Assembly (NCBI RefSeq): GCF_029027405.1
Contig: NZ_CP093396.1
Location: 2,677,497-2,741,496 of the forward strand
Length of the DNA stretch: 64,000 nt
Origin: Sulfurimonas sp.
GTDB taxonomy: Bacteria; Campylobacterota; Campylobacteria; Campylobacterales; Sulfurimonadaceae
Direction: 5' to 3'
The notes under the pieces were generated by a model. The model had not been told where the DNA came from. It was given only the letters and a program-made list of their open reading frames with translations, and did not search any database. Made by a program: the position numbers and the translations under genes. This document shows, one piece after another, positions 1 through 7,723 of the stretch; position 1 is the first letter of the stretch; every line of letters begins with the position of its first letter.

Positions 1-399
1 TCAAAAGATATAGATGCCACTGTAATACATGGCAATCATAGAAAAGAGCAACTTGAAAAAGGGGCGCAAGAATTTAATGCAGGTAGTATAAATATTTTTA
101 TAACTACTGACAAAATCTTACAGTCTTTAGAACTAAATCATATAGAAACTATTATAAATTACGATCTTCCATCTGAGCATGAAGATTATTTTAGCCGTCT
201 TTTGTTGGTGGATGAGGTAGGAGAGTCTATCTCTTTTGTTTCTCCTGAAGAAGAGGGCTATCTCGCTACAATCGAGATAAGATTAAAAAATGAAATTTCA
301 CAAGAGATTCTTGAGGGTTTTGTACCAACAACTGAAGATAAAATAATTCACAAAATTAAAGAGAAAAAGAAGAAACCTCGTCACCGTAAAAATAAATGA
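1..399 (+). CDS. DEAD-box RNA helicase, C-terminal part (cut by window edge)
   Basis: The reading frame is open from base 1, so the N-terminus lies outside the window. The visible 132 residues match the second RecA-like domain of an RhlE-type RNA helicase: VIHGN near the start (motif IV/Q-like strand), then FITTDKILQSLEL at the place of motif V and NYDLPSEHEDYFSRL leading to motif VI. The tail after about residue 110 is Lys/Arg-rich (KEKKKKPRHRKNK), as in many RNA-binding helicase ends. Motif VI, normally HRIGRTGR, is replaced by SRLLLVDEVG, so this copy may have lost normal ATP hydrolysis coupling. The stop overlaps the next gene by 4 bp (ATGA), suggesting co-translation. The family call is solid; activity is uncertain. 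Confidence 0.75.
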   Translation, partial: SKDIDATVIHGNHRKEQLEKGAQEFNAGSINIFITTDKILQSLELNHIETIINYDLPSEHEDYFSRLLLVDEVGESISFVSPEEEGYLATIEIRLKNEISQEILEGFVPTTEDKIIHKIKEKKKKPRHRKNK

Positions 400-920
400 T
401 AATTTTAGACTTTGAGACAAACTCGGCAAATATTCATGATGTAATAGAAGTAGCCGCTTTTCGTGTAGAACTTATAGAAAATGAGTATAAAATCTTAGAC
501 ACTTTTCATCGCTATTATTTTTCAGAGTATGAAGTAAATCCTCATGCTCTTGCTGTACATAAACTCTCTCCAGATAGACTGGTGAGATTAAGAAAAGATG
601 TAGATTATGAAGAGTATTTTGAAGACGATGCAGACTTTATAGACTTTTGTAAAAACACTAAAACTCTAGTTGCTCACAATATATCGTTTGAGGTAAGACA
701 TATCGGAGATTTACTCTCGTTTGAGCATCATTTTTGTACCATGAAAGAGAATAAAAAAATTGTTAAAGCTACTAATATTAAAGGCAATCTAAAAAATCCA
801 AAACTCATTGAGACTTGTGCATATTATAACATTGAGTTTGATGATGAACAATACCATAGTGCTATATATGATGTGACTAAAACTTTGGAAATTTTAAATA
901 TGATGGATTTTAAACTTTAA
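396..920 (+). CDS. DEDD-type 3'-5' exonuclease (DNA polymerase III epsilon / RNase T fold)
   Basis: This 174-residue protein begins MIILDFETN, the ExoI motif with acidic metal ligands D5 and E7. A later segment, LVAHNISFEVRHI, matches ExoII, and HSAIYDVTKTLEIL matches ExoIII with the distal H and D. The order and spacing fit a stand-alone DnaQ-like exonuclease that trims DNA or RNA 3' ends. The start overlaps the stop of the upstream helicase by 4 bp, so the two are probably one transcription unit. The substrate cannot be read from sequence. Confidence 0.8.
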   Translation: MIILDFETNSANIHDVIEVAAFRVELIENEYKILDTFHRYYFSEYEVNPHALAVHKLSPDRLVRLRKDVDYEEYFEDDADFIDFCKNTKTLVAHNISFEVRHIGDLLSFEHHFCTMKENKKIVKATNIKGNLKNPKLIETCAYYNIEFDDEQYHSAIYDVTKTLEILNMMDFKL

Positions 921-922
921 AT

Positions 923-3433
923 TTATTCTTGTAAATTCTTCATCATATGTTTTTTAGTCCGACTTGTAGCAACAGCTTCAAAAGGATTCTCTGGCCAATA
1001 GTGTCTTTTATATTTACCCCTTACCTCTTTTCTGACCTCGGCGTAAGAGTTCTCCCAGAAACTTTTTAAGTCATAAGTTATTTGCATCGGAGTCATCGCT
1101 GGGGTTAGTAGATGCACTTGTAATGATAGAGTATTGTTAAGTACTTTTGGAGTTTCATGCAGTCCAAAAACTTCTTGTATTTTTACACTCATAGATGGTT
1201 TTTCATAATCAGAATAATCTATGTGAATATTTGAGCCACTTGGAACTTTTACACTTGGCGGGGCTTTTGCATCTAGGAGTTGTTGTTTGTCCCATGGAAG
1301 AAGGGATAAGAGCATATTGTAGACATCTAATGCTTCTAACGCTTTTATAGTTGTTACCCCTGATAGATAAGGTTTTAACCACACATTAAGTGTGTTAAGT
1401 AGAGTGTCATCGCTAAAGTCTATAAACTCTTGATGATGATTTAAGAAGTTCACTCTATTTTTTAGTTTTGTAGCTTTTTTACTCCAAGTTAAAATTTCTA
1501 AACCTTCTTTTTTAACAAGCGCTAAAAGTAGTTTTTTAAAGTTATGCTTGGCAAAAGATGGACTTGGTTTGGAATGAAGTAGTAGTTGTAAAAAGTAAGT
1601 ATTCTCTCTTATGTCAAACTTTTTAAGTTCTTTGTTGTAGCTTATGGACTCTTGCTTTAGAATTAAAGAAGAAAAATACTCTTGTATCTTAGCCATCTCT
1701 ATACTAAGAGCTAGGTTTATCACTGAGTCTTTATCATGTGCATGAAGATTTGCTACCACTAAAAACTCTTGGTTAAACAAAGAGTCTTCAACATGAAGCA
1801 AAGCTCCCTTTGCATTACTTAGTATATATTTGTTATCATTCTTTACTCTTTGACGAGCTAGTCTATCAGGGTATGCAAAAAGAAGTAGTACGCTAAGTAA
1901 CTCTAGATTAAATGAAGAGTTTTTCTTCGGAACTTTTTTAATGCTTTTCAATTTTTTATAAAAAAACTCAGCCCCAGATATAACCTCTTTAGCTTTAAAC
2001 CTATTTATATAGATGCTATCAAAATCTTTCTCTATTAGATGCGTAAACCTTGATGATATATCGCTATCTTTAGATGAGTTTTTAAATATATCTTTTTCAC
2101 TTAAGAGAGATGCTAAAAGACAAGCTTCGTATGCAAAGCCTAAGTTAGTAGCTTTTAAAATCATATATGCAAACCTTGGATGCAAGCCTAAACTAAGTGC
2201 GTCTACTCCAAAAGGTGTTATCTTAAAAGAGTCATCAAGCATCTCTAGCTCTTTTAAAACCTTTTTAGATTCTTCTATGATGTTTTGGTTTGGAATATCA
2301 AGAAATTTTAACTCATCAAACTCATCAACTCCCCATAAAGCTAAATCTAAAATGAGTGAAGATAAATCTGCTCGTAGTATTTCAGGCTTTGTAGATTGTT
2401 GTAGTATTTTTGACTCATGCCAAAGTCTGTAGCATGTTCCATTAGAGAGTCTTCCAGCTCGACCAGCTCTTTGAATAGCCGCATCTTTTGAGATAAAAGT
2501 TAAATCTAAATGATTCATAGCATTTGAGTAGTTATATCGTGATTGTTTTTCTAGTCCAGAATCTATGACTACTTTTACACCCTCTATGGTAAGAGATGTT
2601 TGAGCGATATTTGTACTTAAAATAATCTTTCTTTTTGAAGATTTGTTTATTGCTCTGTCTTGTTCTTTTTTTGGTAGTGAAGAGTAGAGCGGTAATACTA
2701 AAATATCCTTAGATGCGCAGGAGTTACAAAGAGAATTTTGTAAGTTTTTTATCTCTTTAACTCCTGCTAAAAAAACTAAAATATCTCCATCATTTTCTTT
2801 TAAAGCTTTAAGTGTTGTGTTTAGTAGTAAGCTGTTTAAGAACCTCGCATCTGGTTGCGAAGTTTTGATGTCAAGATATATATTTTGGACTTCGTACATC
2901 TTACCTTTTGAAGTAATAACGGGAATACTACCTAGTAAAGAGGAGATTTCTTTTGAGTTTAGAGTAGCAGACATTATGAGTATTTTTAAATCATCACGCA
3001 GAAGTTCTTGAACTTGTAAAGATAGTGCTAGAGATAAATCTGTGTGAATACTTCTCTCATGAAACTCATCGAAAATAATCATAGCAACATTGTCTAAAGT
3101 TTGATTAGCTTGAAGTTTACGAACTAAAATGGCTTCTGTAACAACTAAAATCTTTGTGTCTTTTGTATATACGCTATCCATTTTAACCTGATAACCAACA
3201 CTTTGTCCAAGCTCTTCTCCAAGAAGTTTTGCCATCTGTGTAGCAACCATACGAGCAGCAACACGACGAGGCTCTAACATGATGATTGTTTTACCATCTA
3301 GCAAAGAGATAGGTACAACCGTACTTTTCCCCGCACCTGGAGGAGCTTCTAAAATAAGTGTGGAGTTAGTTTGCAGTGAGCTTTTTAAATCTTGTAAGAC
3401 TTCATGTATAGGTAGGTTTATCATATCTGACAT
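923..3433 (-). CDS. hrpB: ATP-dependent helicase HrpB
   Basis: An 836-residue DEAH-family helicase of the usual HrpB length. Walker A is EAPPGAGKSTVVPISLL near residue 30, the Walker B/DEAH-like box is FDEFHERS near 120, motif III is MSATL, and motif VI is QRAGRAGRLSNG near 320. The helicase core is followed by the winged-helix/ratchet region and the HrpB C-terminal domain, which ends GKYKRHYWPENPFEA, a family hallmark. HrpB proteins are cytoplasmic; their cellular role is poorly defined. The gene converges with the exonuclease (2 bp between stops) and diverges from the MORN-like gene, so both share a very short promoter region near 3434-3475. Confidence 0.93.
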   Translation of the reverse strand: MSDMINLPIHEVLQDLKSSLQTNSTLILEAPPGAGKSTVVPISLLDGKTIIMLEPRRVAARMVATQMAKLLGEELGQSVGYQVKMDSVYTKDTKILVVTEAILVRKLQANQTLDNVAMIIFDEFHERSIHTDLSLALSLQVQELLRDDLKILIMSATLNSKEISSLLGSIPVITSKGKMYEVQNIYLDIKTSQPDARFLNSLLLNTTLKALKENDGDILVFLAGVKEIKNLQNSLCNSCASKDILVLPLYSSLPKKEQDRAINKSSKRKIILSTNIAQTSLTIEGVKVVIDSGLEKQSRYNYSNAMNHLDLTFISKDAAIQRAGRAGRLSNGTCYRLWHESKILQQSTKPEILRADLSSLILDLALWGVDEFDELKFLDIPNQNIIEESKKVLKELEMLDDSFKITPFGVDALSLGLHPRFAYMILKATNLGFAYEACLLASLLSEKDIFKNSSKDSDISSRFTHLIEKDFDSIYINRFKAKEVISGAEFFYKKLKSIKKVPKKNSSFNLELLSVLLLFAYPDRLARQRVKNDNKYILSNAKGALLHVEDSLFNQEFLVVANLHAHDKDSVINLALSIEMAKIQEYFSSLILKQESISYNKELKKFDIRENTYFLQLLLHSKPSPSFAKHNFKKLLLALVKKEGLEILTWSKKATKLKNRVNFLNHHQEFIDFSDDTLLNTLNVWLKPYLSGVTTIKALEALDVYNMLLSLLPWDKQQLLDAKAPPSVKVPSGSNIHIDYSDYEKPSMSVKIQEVFGLHETPKVLNNTLSLQVHLLTPAMTPMQITYDLKSFWENSYAEVRKEVRGKYKRHYWPENPFEAVATSRTKKHMMKNLQE

Positions 3434-3475
3434 TATACTTTATATATGATACAATTCGCTTCATTAAGGACTATC

Positions 3476-3856
3476 ATGAAAGAAAACCAAAAAATAAAAA
3501 AATATCAAAGTGGAAATATAGAAACCGAAACTTATCAAGATGGTGAAACATTTGTAACAAAACTTTTTTATAATGCTAAAGATGCCTATGTAAAAGAGTT
3601 AAGTTATTTAAATGATGGAGTTAAAAAAGTTAAATATTATACTGAGAAAGGTGTTTTATCAAAGCTAGATTACTTCGTAGATGACAAGCGACATGGGTTA
3701 GAAACAAAGTACTTTATCTCTAAAAATGATGGTACAGTTAAAAGTACTAAATCTTATGAAAATGGAAAATTACACGGTGAAAAGATAACTTATAATGAAC
3801 ATGGTGAAGTTATTAAGCGTGAAATATTTGATGATGGAAAACCTCTACCTCTTTAG
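3476..3856 (+). CDS. MORN/YwqK-like repeat protein
   Basis: 126 residues from the start chosen here. An upstream ATG at 3446 is in frame, but AAGGA at 3466-3470 sits correctly before the ATG at 3476. The protein is built of short Gly/Asn repeats such as YQSGNIETETYQDGE, YLNDGVKKVKYYTEKG and YENGKLHGEKITYNEHG, the pattern of MORN-variant proteins often annotated as YwqK-like antitoxin repeat proteins. No toxin gene is adjacent, so an antitoxin role should not be assumed. No signal peptide is visible. It lies divergent to hrpB. Confidence 0.6.
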   Translation: MKENQKIKKYQSGNIETETYQDGETFVTKLFYNAKDAYVKELSYLNDGVKKVKYYTEKGVLSKLDYFVDDKRHGLETKYFISKNDGTVKSTKSYENGKLHGEKITYNEHGEVIKREIFDDGKPLPL

Positions 3857-3994
3857 ATAAACCTAATGACACAAATTAAACCCTGAATTTGAAGATATTT
3901 TTAAATATTAATATTATCAATTACTTCCAAAACAATACTATTAAATAAATAATGTAGTGATAGGATTATTAAAAGAGACCAAAAAGGATACGAT
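3857..3994. other. intergenic region, likely promoter of the small secreted protein
   Basis: An AT-rich gap. AAAAAGGAT just before 3995 supplies the ribosome binding site of the next gene. I see no other feature. Confidence 0.4.
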
Positions 3995-4255
3995 ATGCAC
4001 TCTCATTATATAAAATTATCAACCATATTGCTTGGAACAATTGTATTTTTAAATATTGGTTCTACGGCTCTTAATGCACAAGATATGAAAAATGCTATTG
4101 CAGCAAAAGTTCCAAAAGCTAAAGTAGAATCTGTGAAGAGTGGTTCTAAAAAATTCATGGATGCTCGAGAGAAGCCAAAAGCCACAATAAACGCAGATTG
4201 GACAAGAAAAAATTATAATCAGGACTATAAAAGAGGTAAAATTAGAACTCATTAA
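3995..4255 (+). CDS. small secreted protein of unknown function
   Basis: 86 residues. The first ~29 form a signal peptide: a hydrophobic core LSTILLGTIVFLNIG, then an ALNAQ-type cleavage site. The mature part is about 57 residues, basic and hydrophilic, ending RGKIRTH, with no cysteine. A good AAAGGA site precedes the ATG. The function is unrecognised; the properties suggest a small periplasmic or exported basic protein. A hairpin follows the gene. Confidence 0.55.
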   Translation: MHSHYIKLSTILLGTIVFLNIGSTALNAQDMKNAIAAKVPKAKVESVKSGSKKFMDAREKPKATINADWTRKNYNQDYKRGKIRTH

Positions 4256-4272
4256 AACTATAAACATACCTC

Positions 4273-4295
4273 GTAGATGCTAACATTACATCTAC
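4273..4295. terminator. possible hairpin between convergent small genes
   Basis: GTAGATG at 4273-4279 pairs with CATCTAC at 4289-4295 around a 9-base loop. It lies between the rightward secreted-protein gene and the leftward small ORFs. There is no clear U-tract on either strand, so an intrinsic terminator is only possible. Confidence 0.3.
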
Positions 4296-4323
4296 ACGAA
4301 GTGTGTCAATAGTGCTTTTCCTT

Positions 4324-4425
4324 TTATCTTAAAGAGTTTATAAACTCTGTTTTTGGAATACCAATATCTCTCAGTATCCCACCTAATAATCCAATCTTTC
4401 CCGTTATATTTGGCATGGAAGCCAT
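4324..4425 (-). CDS. possible small protein (33 aa), coupled to the gene upstream
   Basis: The start overlaps the stop of the 44-residue ORF as TAATG at 4423-4427, a classic translational-coupling junction. The product contains the protein-like run IGLLGGILRDIGIPKTEF and ends NSLR. A longer frame (4292-4546) overlaps both small ORFs but starts inside the first one without a ribosome binding site. I infer the tandem pair is real and the longer frame is a shadow. Function unknown. Confidence 0.38.
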   Translation of the reverse strand: MASMPNITGKIGLLGGILRDIGIPKTEFINSLR

Positions 4426-4559
4426 TATTTACTCTTTGAACCTTTTGTATTTTTTTTGTCCATTTGAGTACCTCTGTTGCCTTGATTTTTATCATAAGTT
4501 TTATTTGTACCCTTTGTGCCTTTATTTGAATTCTTGATATCTCCATTGTGATTTGACAT
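4425..4559 (-). CDS. small hydrophilic Asn/Gly/Lys-rich protein (44 aa)
   Basis: Starts MSNHNGDIKN and is preceded on the minus strand by AAGGA six bases before the ATG, a better initiation context than the overlapping longer frame has. The composition is almost entirely N, G, K, T, D and Q, with repeated GTKGTNK and GNRGTQ units, which suggests a disordered polypeptide. It is followed by a coupled 33-residue ORF. Function unknown. Confidence 0.5.
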   Translation of the reverse strand: MSNHNGDIKNSNKGTKGTNKTYDKNQGNRGTQMDKKNTKGSKSK

Positions 4560-4568
4560 GATTTTTCC

Positions 4569-4853
4569 TTATTTTTTAACTATTTTTTTAATTCTTTGAA
4601 ACTCTTTGTAATTACTTTTTGTAAAATACAAAGTCATGAAGTTCCAAACACCTTCTTCTACTAAAACATATAGTTTAATTAGATGCTCTAATCTAATACT
4701 GTTCTTTACAACTCTCTTATCTATAAGACAATCTTTAAATTCAATCTTAATTAATTGATTGAGATTTAGATAGTAAGAGCTTTCTAAAAACTGCATACTT
4801 TTTCCAGCATCTTCACTATAAGCTACATCCTTAGCATCTATCTTAATAAACAT
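4569..4853 (-). CDS. hypothetical protein (94 aa)
   Basis: A cytoplasmic-looking protein with alternating hydrophobic residues (YYLNLNQLIKIEF, HLIKLYVLVEEGVWNFMTLYF) and a Lys-rich end (RIKKIVKK). I do not recognise a family. It is the middle member of a leftward run of small genes (about 5002 to 4324) that ends just left of the IS insertion. The spacing to the neighbours is short, which fits an operon. Confidence 0.5.
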   Translation of the reverse strand: MFIKIDAKDVAYSEDAGKSMQFLESSYYLNLNQLIKIEFKDCLIDKRVVKNSIRLEHLIKLYVLVEEGVWNFMTLYFTKSNYKEFQRIKKIVKK

Positions 4854-4909
4854 ATTTTTTAGTTAGTTCTATTTCTAACATGTTTACTTCAACTATGGTT
4901 TCCATAAAA

Positions 4910-5002
4910 CTAACCCCATCTCTCATCAACCCAATCTTCATCTCCTAAACCTCTGTCATCTACCCAATCTGGGTGATTACTGCAATAAATATTTTTATAC
5001 AT
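4910..5002 (-). CDS. small acidic Trp-containing protein (30 aa)
   Basis: Starts MYKNIYCSNHPDWVDDRG and continues with a second similar unit, GDEDWVDERWG. The repeat DWVDxRG is visible by eye. AAGGAG lies seven bases before the ATG on the minus strand, so initiation is well supported despite the tiny size. It may be the first gene of the leftward small-gene run. Function unknown. Confidence 0.45.
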   Translation of the reverse strand: MYKNIYCSNHPDWVDDRGLGDEDWVDERWG

Positions 5003-5255
5003 GGTATACTCCTTTTGACTTATTAAATTATTTTAATAAATCGATAAAAAGAGTATATAAACTATAATGGGGACAGTTAAAACAAATTCAGAAAAATATT
5101 TAGAACTCTGGGAAATATTTGAAAGAGAGATAGAAACTAGCAATAAACTAGAGTCAAACACACTTTCAGGTTTTGCAAAGTATTATGAAAAACATAGTGA
5201 TTCTAGTGAAAATAATGATTGAACCCTCTGAACAATCAAGCAATTTAACTTAACC

Positions 5256-5311
5256 TCCCTCAAACCAATAATTAGCTAAAATAAATATACTAAGAAGCCA
5301 AGTTTGAGGGA
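5256..5311 (+). promoter_or_regulatory. inverted repeat that can hide the transposase ribosome binding site
   Basis: TCCCTCAAAC at 5256-5265 is the exact reverse complement of GTTTGAGGGA at 5302-5311. The right arm contains GAGGG, the Shine-Dalgarno sequence of the transposase ATG at 5317. A transcript started outside the element would include both arms and fold over the site. A transcript started between the arms would not. This mirrors the known protection of IS10 and IS200 from read-through translation. Confidence 0.5.
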
Positions 5312-5316
5312 TAAAT

Positions 5317-6297
5317 ATGCAACTAAGTTTTTTTGACCATGCCATGAAATACCAAGGTGGTAAGAAGAGTATGAAGTTTTTAAATGAGATGAAAGAGATT
5401 ATTCCATTTGAAGCTATTGAGAAGATACTTATAGAGAAAAATGTATACAAACCCAACAAAGGTAAGACAGGAAGACCATCTATTCCATCAAAGATATTAG
5501 TAGGCTCACTTTTTTTACAAAACTGGTATGGATTGTCAGACCCAATGACCGAAGAGCTTATACATGACCGTATAAGCTTCAGAAAGTTTCTTGATATAAG
5601 AGATGAAGATACTATTCCAGATGAAACAACTATTTGTAAATTTAGAAACAAGCTTATCAAAGAAGAGATACTTGGTGATATATTTGAAGAAGTAAAAAAG
5701 ATGATGGAATCTAAAAGACTTATACTCAATGAGGGAACTCTTATAGACGCTACTCTCATCCACTCAAGCGAACCAAAGAGAAAAAAAGATGACAAGGGTA
5801 AAGTTATTTCAAATAAAGCCCATGATTCTGATGCAACCTATACTTCAAAAAGAGGTCGTAAACATCATGGATTAAAGATGCATATAGCAACTGATACAAA
5901 CGGTATCATCAAAAAAGTAATAGCTACAACTGCATCAACACACGATAGTACACAGTTTGATAAGCTGACAGAAGATGAAAATAAAGCAATATTCGCAGAT
6001 AGTGGCTATATGCAAAAGGCAAGAAAAGTGGCACTAAGAGCAAAAGGTATTTTTGCTGGTATAGTTGAAAGACGAGTAAGAGGTCAATCGAAACTAAGAC
6101 CTAAACAATCAAGAAATAATACAAGATTCTCAAAGATAAGATGTCTCGTGGAATTACCATTCGCATTTATAAAACAACATATGAACTTCAGAAAAACCAG
6201 ATATCGGGGAATAGAGAAAAATCAACAACACTTTTTTATGTTGGCTGCTTGTTATAATCTGAGACGGACACCTGCACTGGTAAGGGCTAGGAACTGA
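5317..6297 (+). CDS. IS5-family DDE transposase
   Basis: 326 residues, normal for the family. After an N-terminal DUF772-like region (KILVGSLFLQNWYGLSD), the catalytic triad is visible: D in GTLIDATLIHS (about residue 144), D in AIFADSGYM (about 228) and E in RCLVELPFAFIK (about 290). It catalyses cut-and-paste movement of the surrounding element. The ATG at 5317 follows GAGGGATAAAT. The C-terminal LAACYNLRRT is typical. No frameshift or stop is present. Confidence 0.93.
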   Translation: MQLSFFDHAMKYQGGKKSMKFLNEMKEIIPFEAIEKILIEKNVYKPNKGKTGRPSIPSKILVGSLFLQNWYGLSDPMTEELIHDRISFRKFLDIRDEDTIPDETTICKFRNKLIKEEILGDIFEEVKKMMESKRLILNEGTLIDATLIHSSEPKRKKDDKGKVISNKAHDSDATYTSKRGRKHHGLKMHIATDTNGIIKKVIATTASTHDSTQFDKLTEDENKAIFADSGYMQKARKVALRAKGIFAGIVERRVRGQSKLRPKQSRNNTRFSKIRCLVELPFAFIKQHMNFRKTRYRGIEKNQQHFFMLAACYNLRRTPALVRARN

Positions 6298-6618
6298 TAC
6301 AAAAGGAACAAAATAAGGTTCTAACATGCTAATAAATAGTAGAAATATAGAAAAACAAGACAGAAACTCACTTCAAAATTGAAAGAGAATTTTTAAAATG
6401 ATAGAATATTAGTATAAAGAAGAATCATCTGGCTTGTTCAGAGGGTTCGATTATATTAAAATTTATGATAAATTGAAAAAAATGAAAAAAAGAAAAGACA
6501 TTACAAAAACTAGAAGAGAATCTACATTACTTGAACTAGAAGAGTTTTATAAGTTCTTGAATGAAGATTATTTTGTTCAAGAACTATTAGATGACGAACG
6601 CCCAGAACATTGGTACGA

Positions 6619-7026
6619 TTAGTCTGTGCACTCTTCATATTTTTCATCTAATAAACTGTAAAGTCTATTCTCACCGTAAAGTCTTGCTTTTTGTGCATCT
6701 ATAACACCCAGCATTGATTCAACTGTACAAGCACAATTGTCTCTAACTCTTTTAAAATTTCCTTTATATGCTATACAAGTCTTCATCATTTTATATTCTA
6801 TTTTGACAGAAGCTCTATTTATATTTAAATATGCATCTGCAGTTATTCCCATACCACTTCCTAGTAGTATAGCTGTAAAAGCAGTGATAAGTTGTTTCTT
6901 ATATTTTTCACCAATTAAAGGCTTTTCACAATGTTTACATTTGATTTCTTTTGATAAATTGATCTTATTGTCTTCAAAACAATGTGGACATTCAATGTCC
7001 AATGTATATTTATTTTCTTCACTCAT
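6619..7026 (-). CDS. zinc-ribbon membrane protein of unknown function
   Basis: 135 residues. The N-terminus holds a zinc ribbon with two CxxC knuckles (CPHCFEDN and CKHCEKPL). One membrane helix follows around residues 47-65 (LITAFTAILLGSGMGITA), then a short domain with three more cysteines (KTCIAYKGN, DNCACTVES). The ribbon is predicted to be cytoplasmic. The ATG directly follows the stop of a DUF2779 gene remnant (TAGATG), so this was probably the second gene of a now broken pair. Function unknown. Confidence 0.55.
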   Translation of the reverse strand: MSEENKYTLDIECPHCFEDNKINLSKEIKCKHCEKPLIGEKYKKQLITAFTAILLGSGMGITADAYLNINRASVKIEYKMMKTCIAYKGNFKRVRDNCACTVESMLGVIDAQKARLYGENRLYSLLDEKYEECTD

Positions 7027-7197
7027 CTATATCCCTTTTAATTTTTTTAAAACTTCAACCATAGCCAAAGTATCAAGTTTACAATACGCCAAAAGTGATT
7101 TCCTAATCTTCTCTTTATCCTCTGCATCTAACTTTGATATATTGGCAAATTGGAATGTCCCCGATAAACCTTTGCTTACTCCTACTATACCGTACTT
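7027..7197 (-). pseudogene. DUF2779 protein, 3' remnant
   Basis: About 56 codons remain without a start codon. They read KGLSGTFQFANISKL, then KIRKSLLAYCKLDTLAMVEV. The AYCKLDTLAMV block is the conserved C-terminus of DUF2779 proteins, a family with a predicted nuclease-like fold. The frame is closed by a stop immediately upstream (near 7200), so some 400-500 residues are missing. It ends one base before the zinc-ribbon gene. Confidence 0.6.
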
Positions 7198-7276
7198 TTA
7201 AGCCTGAAATATTTTTAATTAATTCAAATTTATATTTATGTCAGAAAATAACTGTCATTAAAAAATTAAATCCCCT

Positions 7277-7306
7277 CACAAACCTCTCACAAACTATCTA
7301 TATAAT
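7277..7306 (+). promoter_or_regulatory. promoter with tandem CACAAAC repeats, copy 1 (efflux operon)
   Basis: CACAAAC occurs at 7277-7283 and 7288-7294, one helical turn (11 bp) apart, and TATAAT at 7301-7306 is a consensus -10. The repeats cover the -35 region, as in promoters activated by OmpR/PhoB-class regulators, including CusR. The 22 bases 7277-7298 recur exactly before the cusA-like gene at 12455-12476. No regulator gene lies nearby, so its identity is inference. Confidence 0.6.
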
Positions 7307-7332
7307 TCTTTTATCTAAACAAAGGATTTACA

Positions 7333-7713
7333 ATGAAAACAATAGCAAAAATATTTATAATTGCAATTTTAGGAGCTAGCTTACTTCAAGCAGCGGCATT
7401 TGAAAAACAGGTAAAAACAAGAGCAACAAAAGTTGTAATAAGTTCACAGAAACCTTTAACTACTGGAAACAATACTATAAATATTAGTGTTGCAGGAGAA
7501 AAGTTTGCGGGTTCAAGTGTTAGTATTAAAGTCTTTATGCCAGCGATGCCAAGTATGCCATATATGGAAAGTATAGCAGATGCTAAAAATATGGGCAATG
7601 GTAAATATACAGCAGATGTAAACCTTGCTATGAGCGGAACTTGGCAAGTACATATTTTTATAACTCCAAAAACTGGCAAAAAAATAAGAGCAAAAACTTC
7701 TATAAACATCTAA
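7333..7713 (+). CDS. periplasmic YtkA/FixH-like protein of a metal efflux operon
   Basis: 126 residues with a signal peptide (residues 1-20, FIIAILGASLLQAAA). The mature part is an Ig-like beta domain of the YtkA/FixH type: ISVAGEKFAGSSVSIKVFMPAM, then the Met-rich PAMPSMPYM, and a closing GTWQVHIFITPKTG. Methionine-rich loops of this kind bind Cu(I) or Ag(I). Small proteins of this fold commonly open CusCBA-type operons in Campylobacterota. AAAGGA precedes the ATG, and the next gene begins 10 bp downstream. Confidence 0.7.
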   Translation: MKTIAKIFIIAILGASLLQAAAFEKQVKTRATKVVISSQKPLTTGNNTINISVAGEKFAGSSVSIKVFMPAMPSMPYMESIADAKNMGNGKYTADVNLAMSGTWQVHIFITPKTGKKIRAKTSINI

Positions 7714-7723
7714 GGATTTAAAA

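Larger units (their letters stand above)
5221..6448 (+). mobile_element. complete IS5-family insertion sequence (1228 bp)
   Basis: The ends form an inverted repeat: GAACCCTCTGAACAATCAAG at 5221-5240 against GAACCCTCTGAACAAGCCAG read inward from 6448, 18 of 20 identical. GATT flanks both sides (5217-5220 and 6449-6452) as a 4-bp target duplication, the size usual for the IS5 subgroup. It carries one transposase gene and about 130 bp of non-coding sequence before the right end. The intact ends, duplication and open transposase suggest it is still mobile. Confidence 0.92.
5067..6622 (+). pseudogene. hypothetical gene interrupted by the IS5-family element
   Basis: The 5' part runs 5067-5219 (51 codons, then a stop created by the IS edge) and the 3' part 6449-6622. 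If 5221-6448 and one GATT copy are removed, the frame reads straight through as 107 codons: an N-terminal Glu/Lys helical part (YLELWEIFEREIE), a basic centre (KKMKKRKDITKTRR) and an acidic end (DDERPEHWYD). The parent protein is unrecognised. Because the frame is still perfect, the insertion is recent. Confidence 0.7.

Noticed and set aside
4292-4546. 84-codon minus-strand frame
   Set aside because: It starts inside a better-supported 44-codon gene, has no ribosome binding site and overlaps two coupled short frames.
5250-5795. 181-codon minus-strand frame across the IS
   Set aside because: It is the complement of the transposase gene and has shadow-frame composition (Ser/Ile/Phe-rich).
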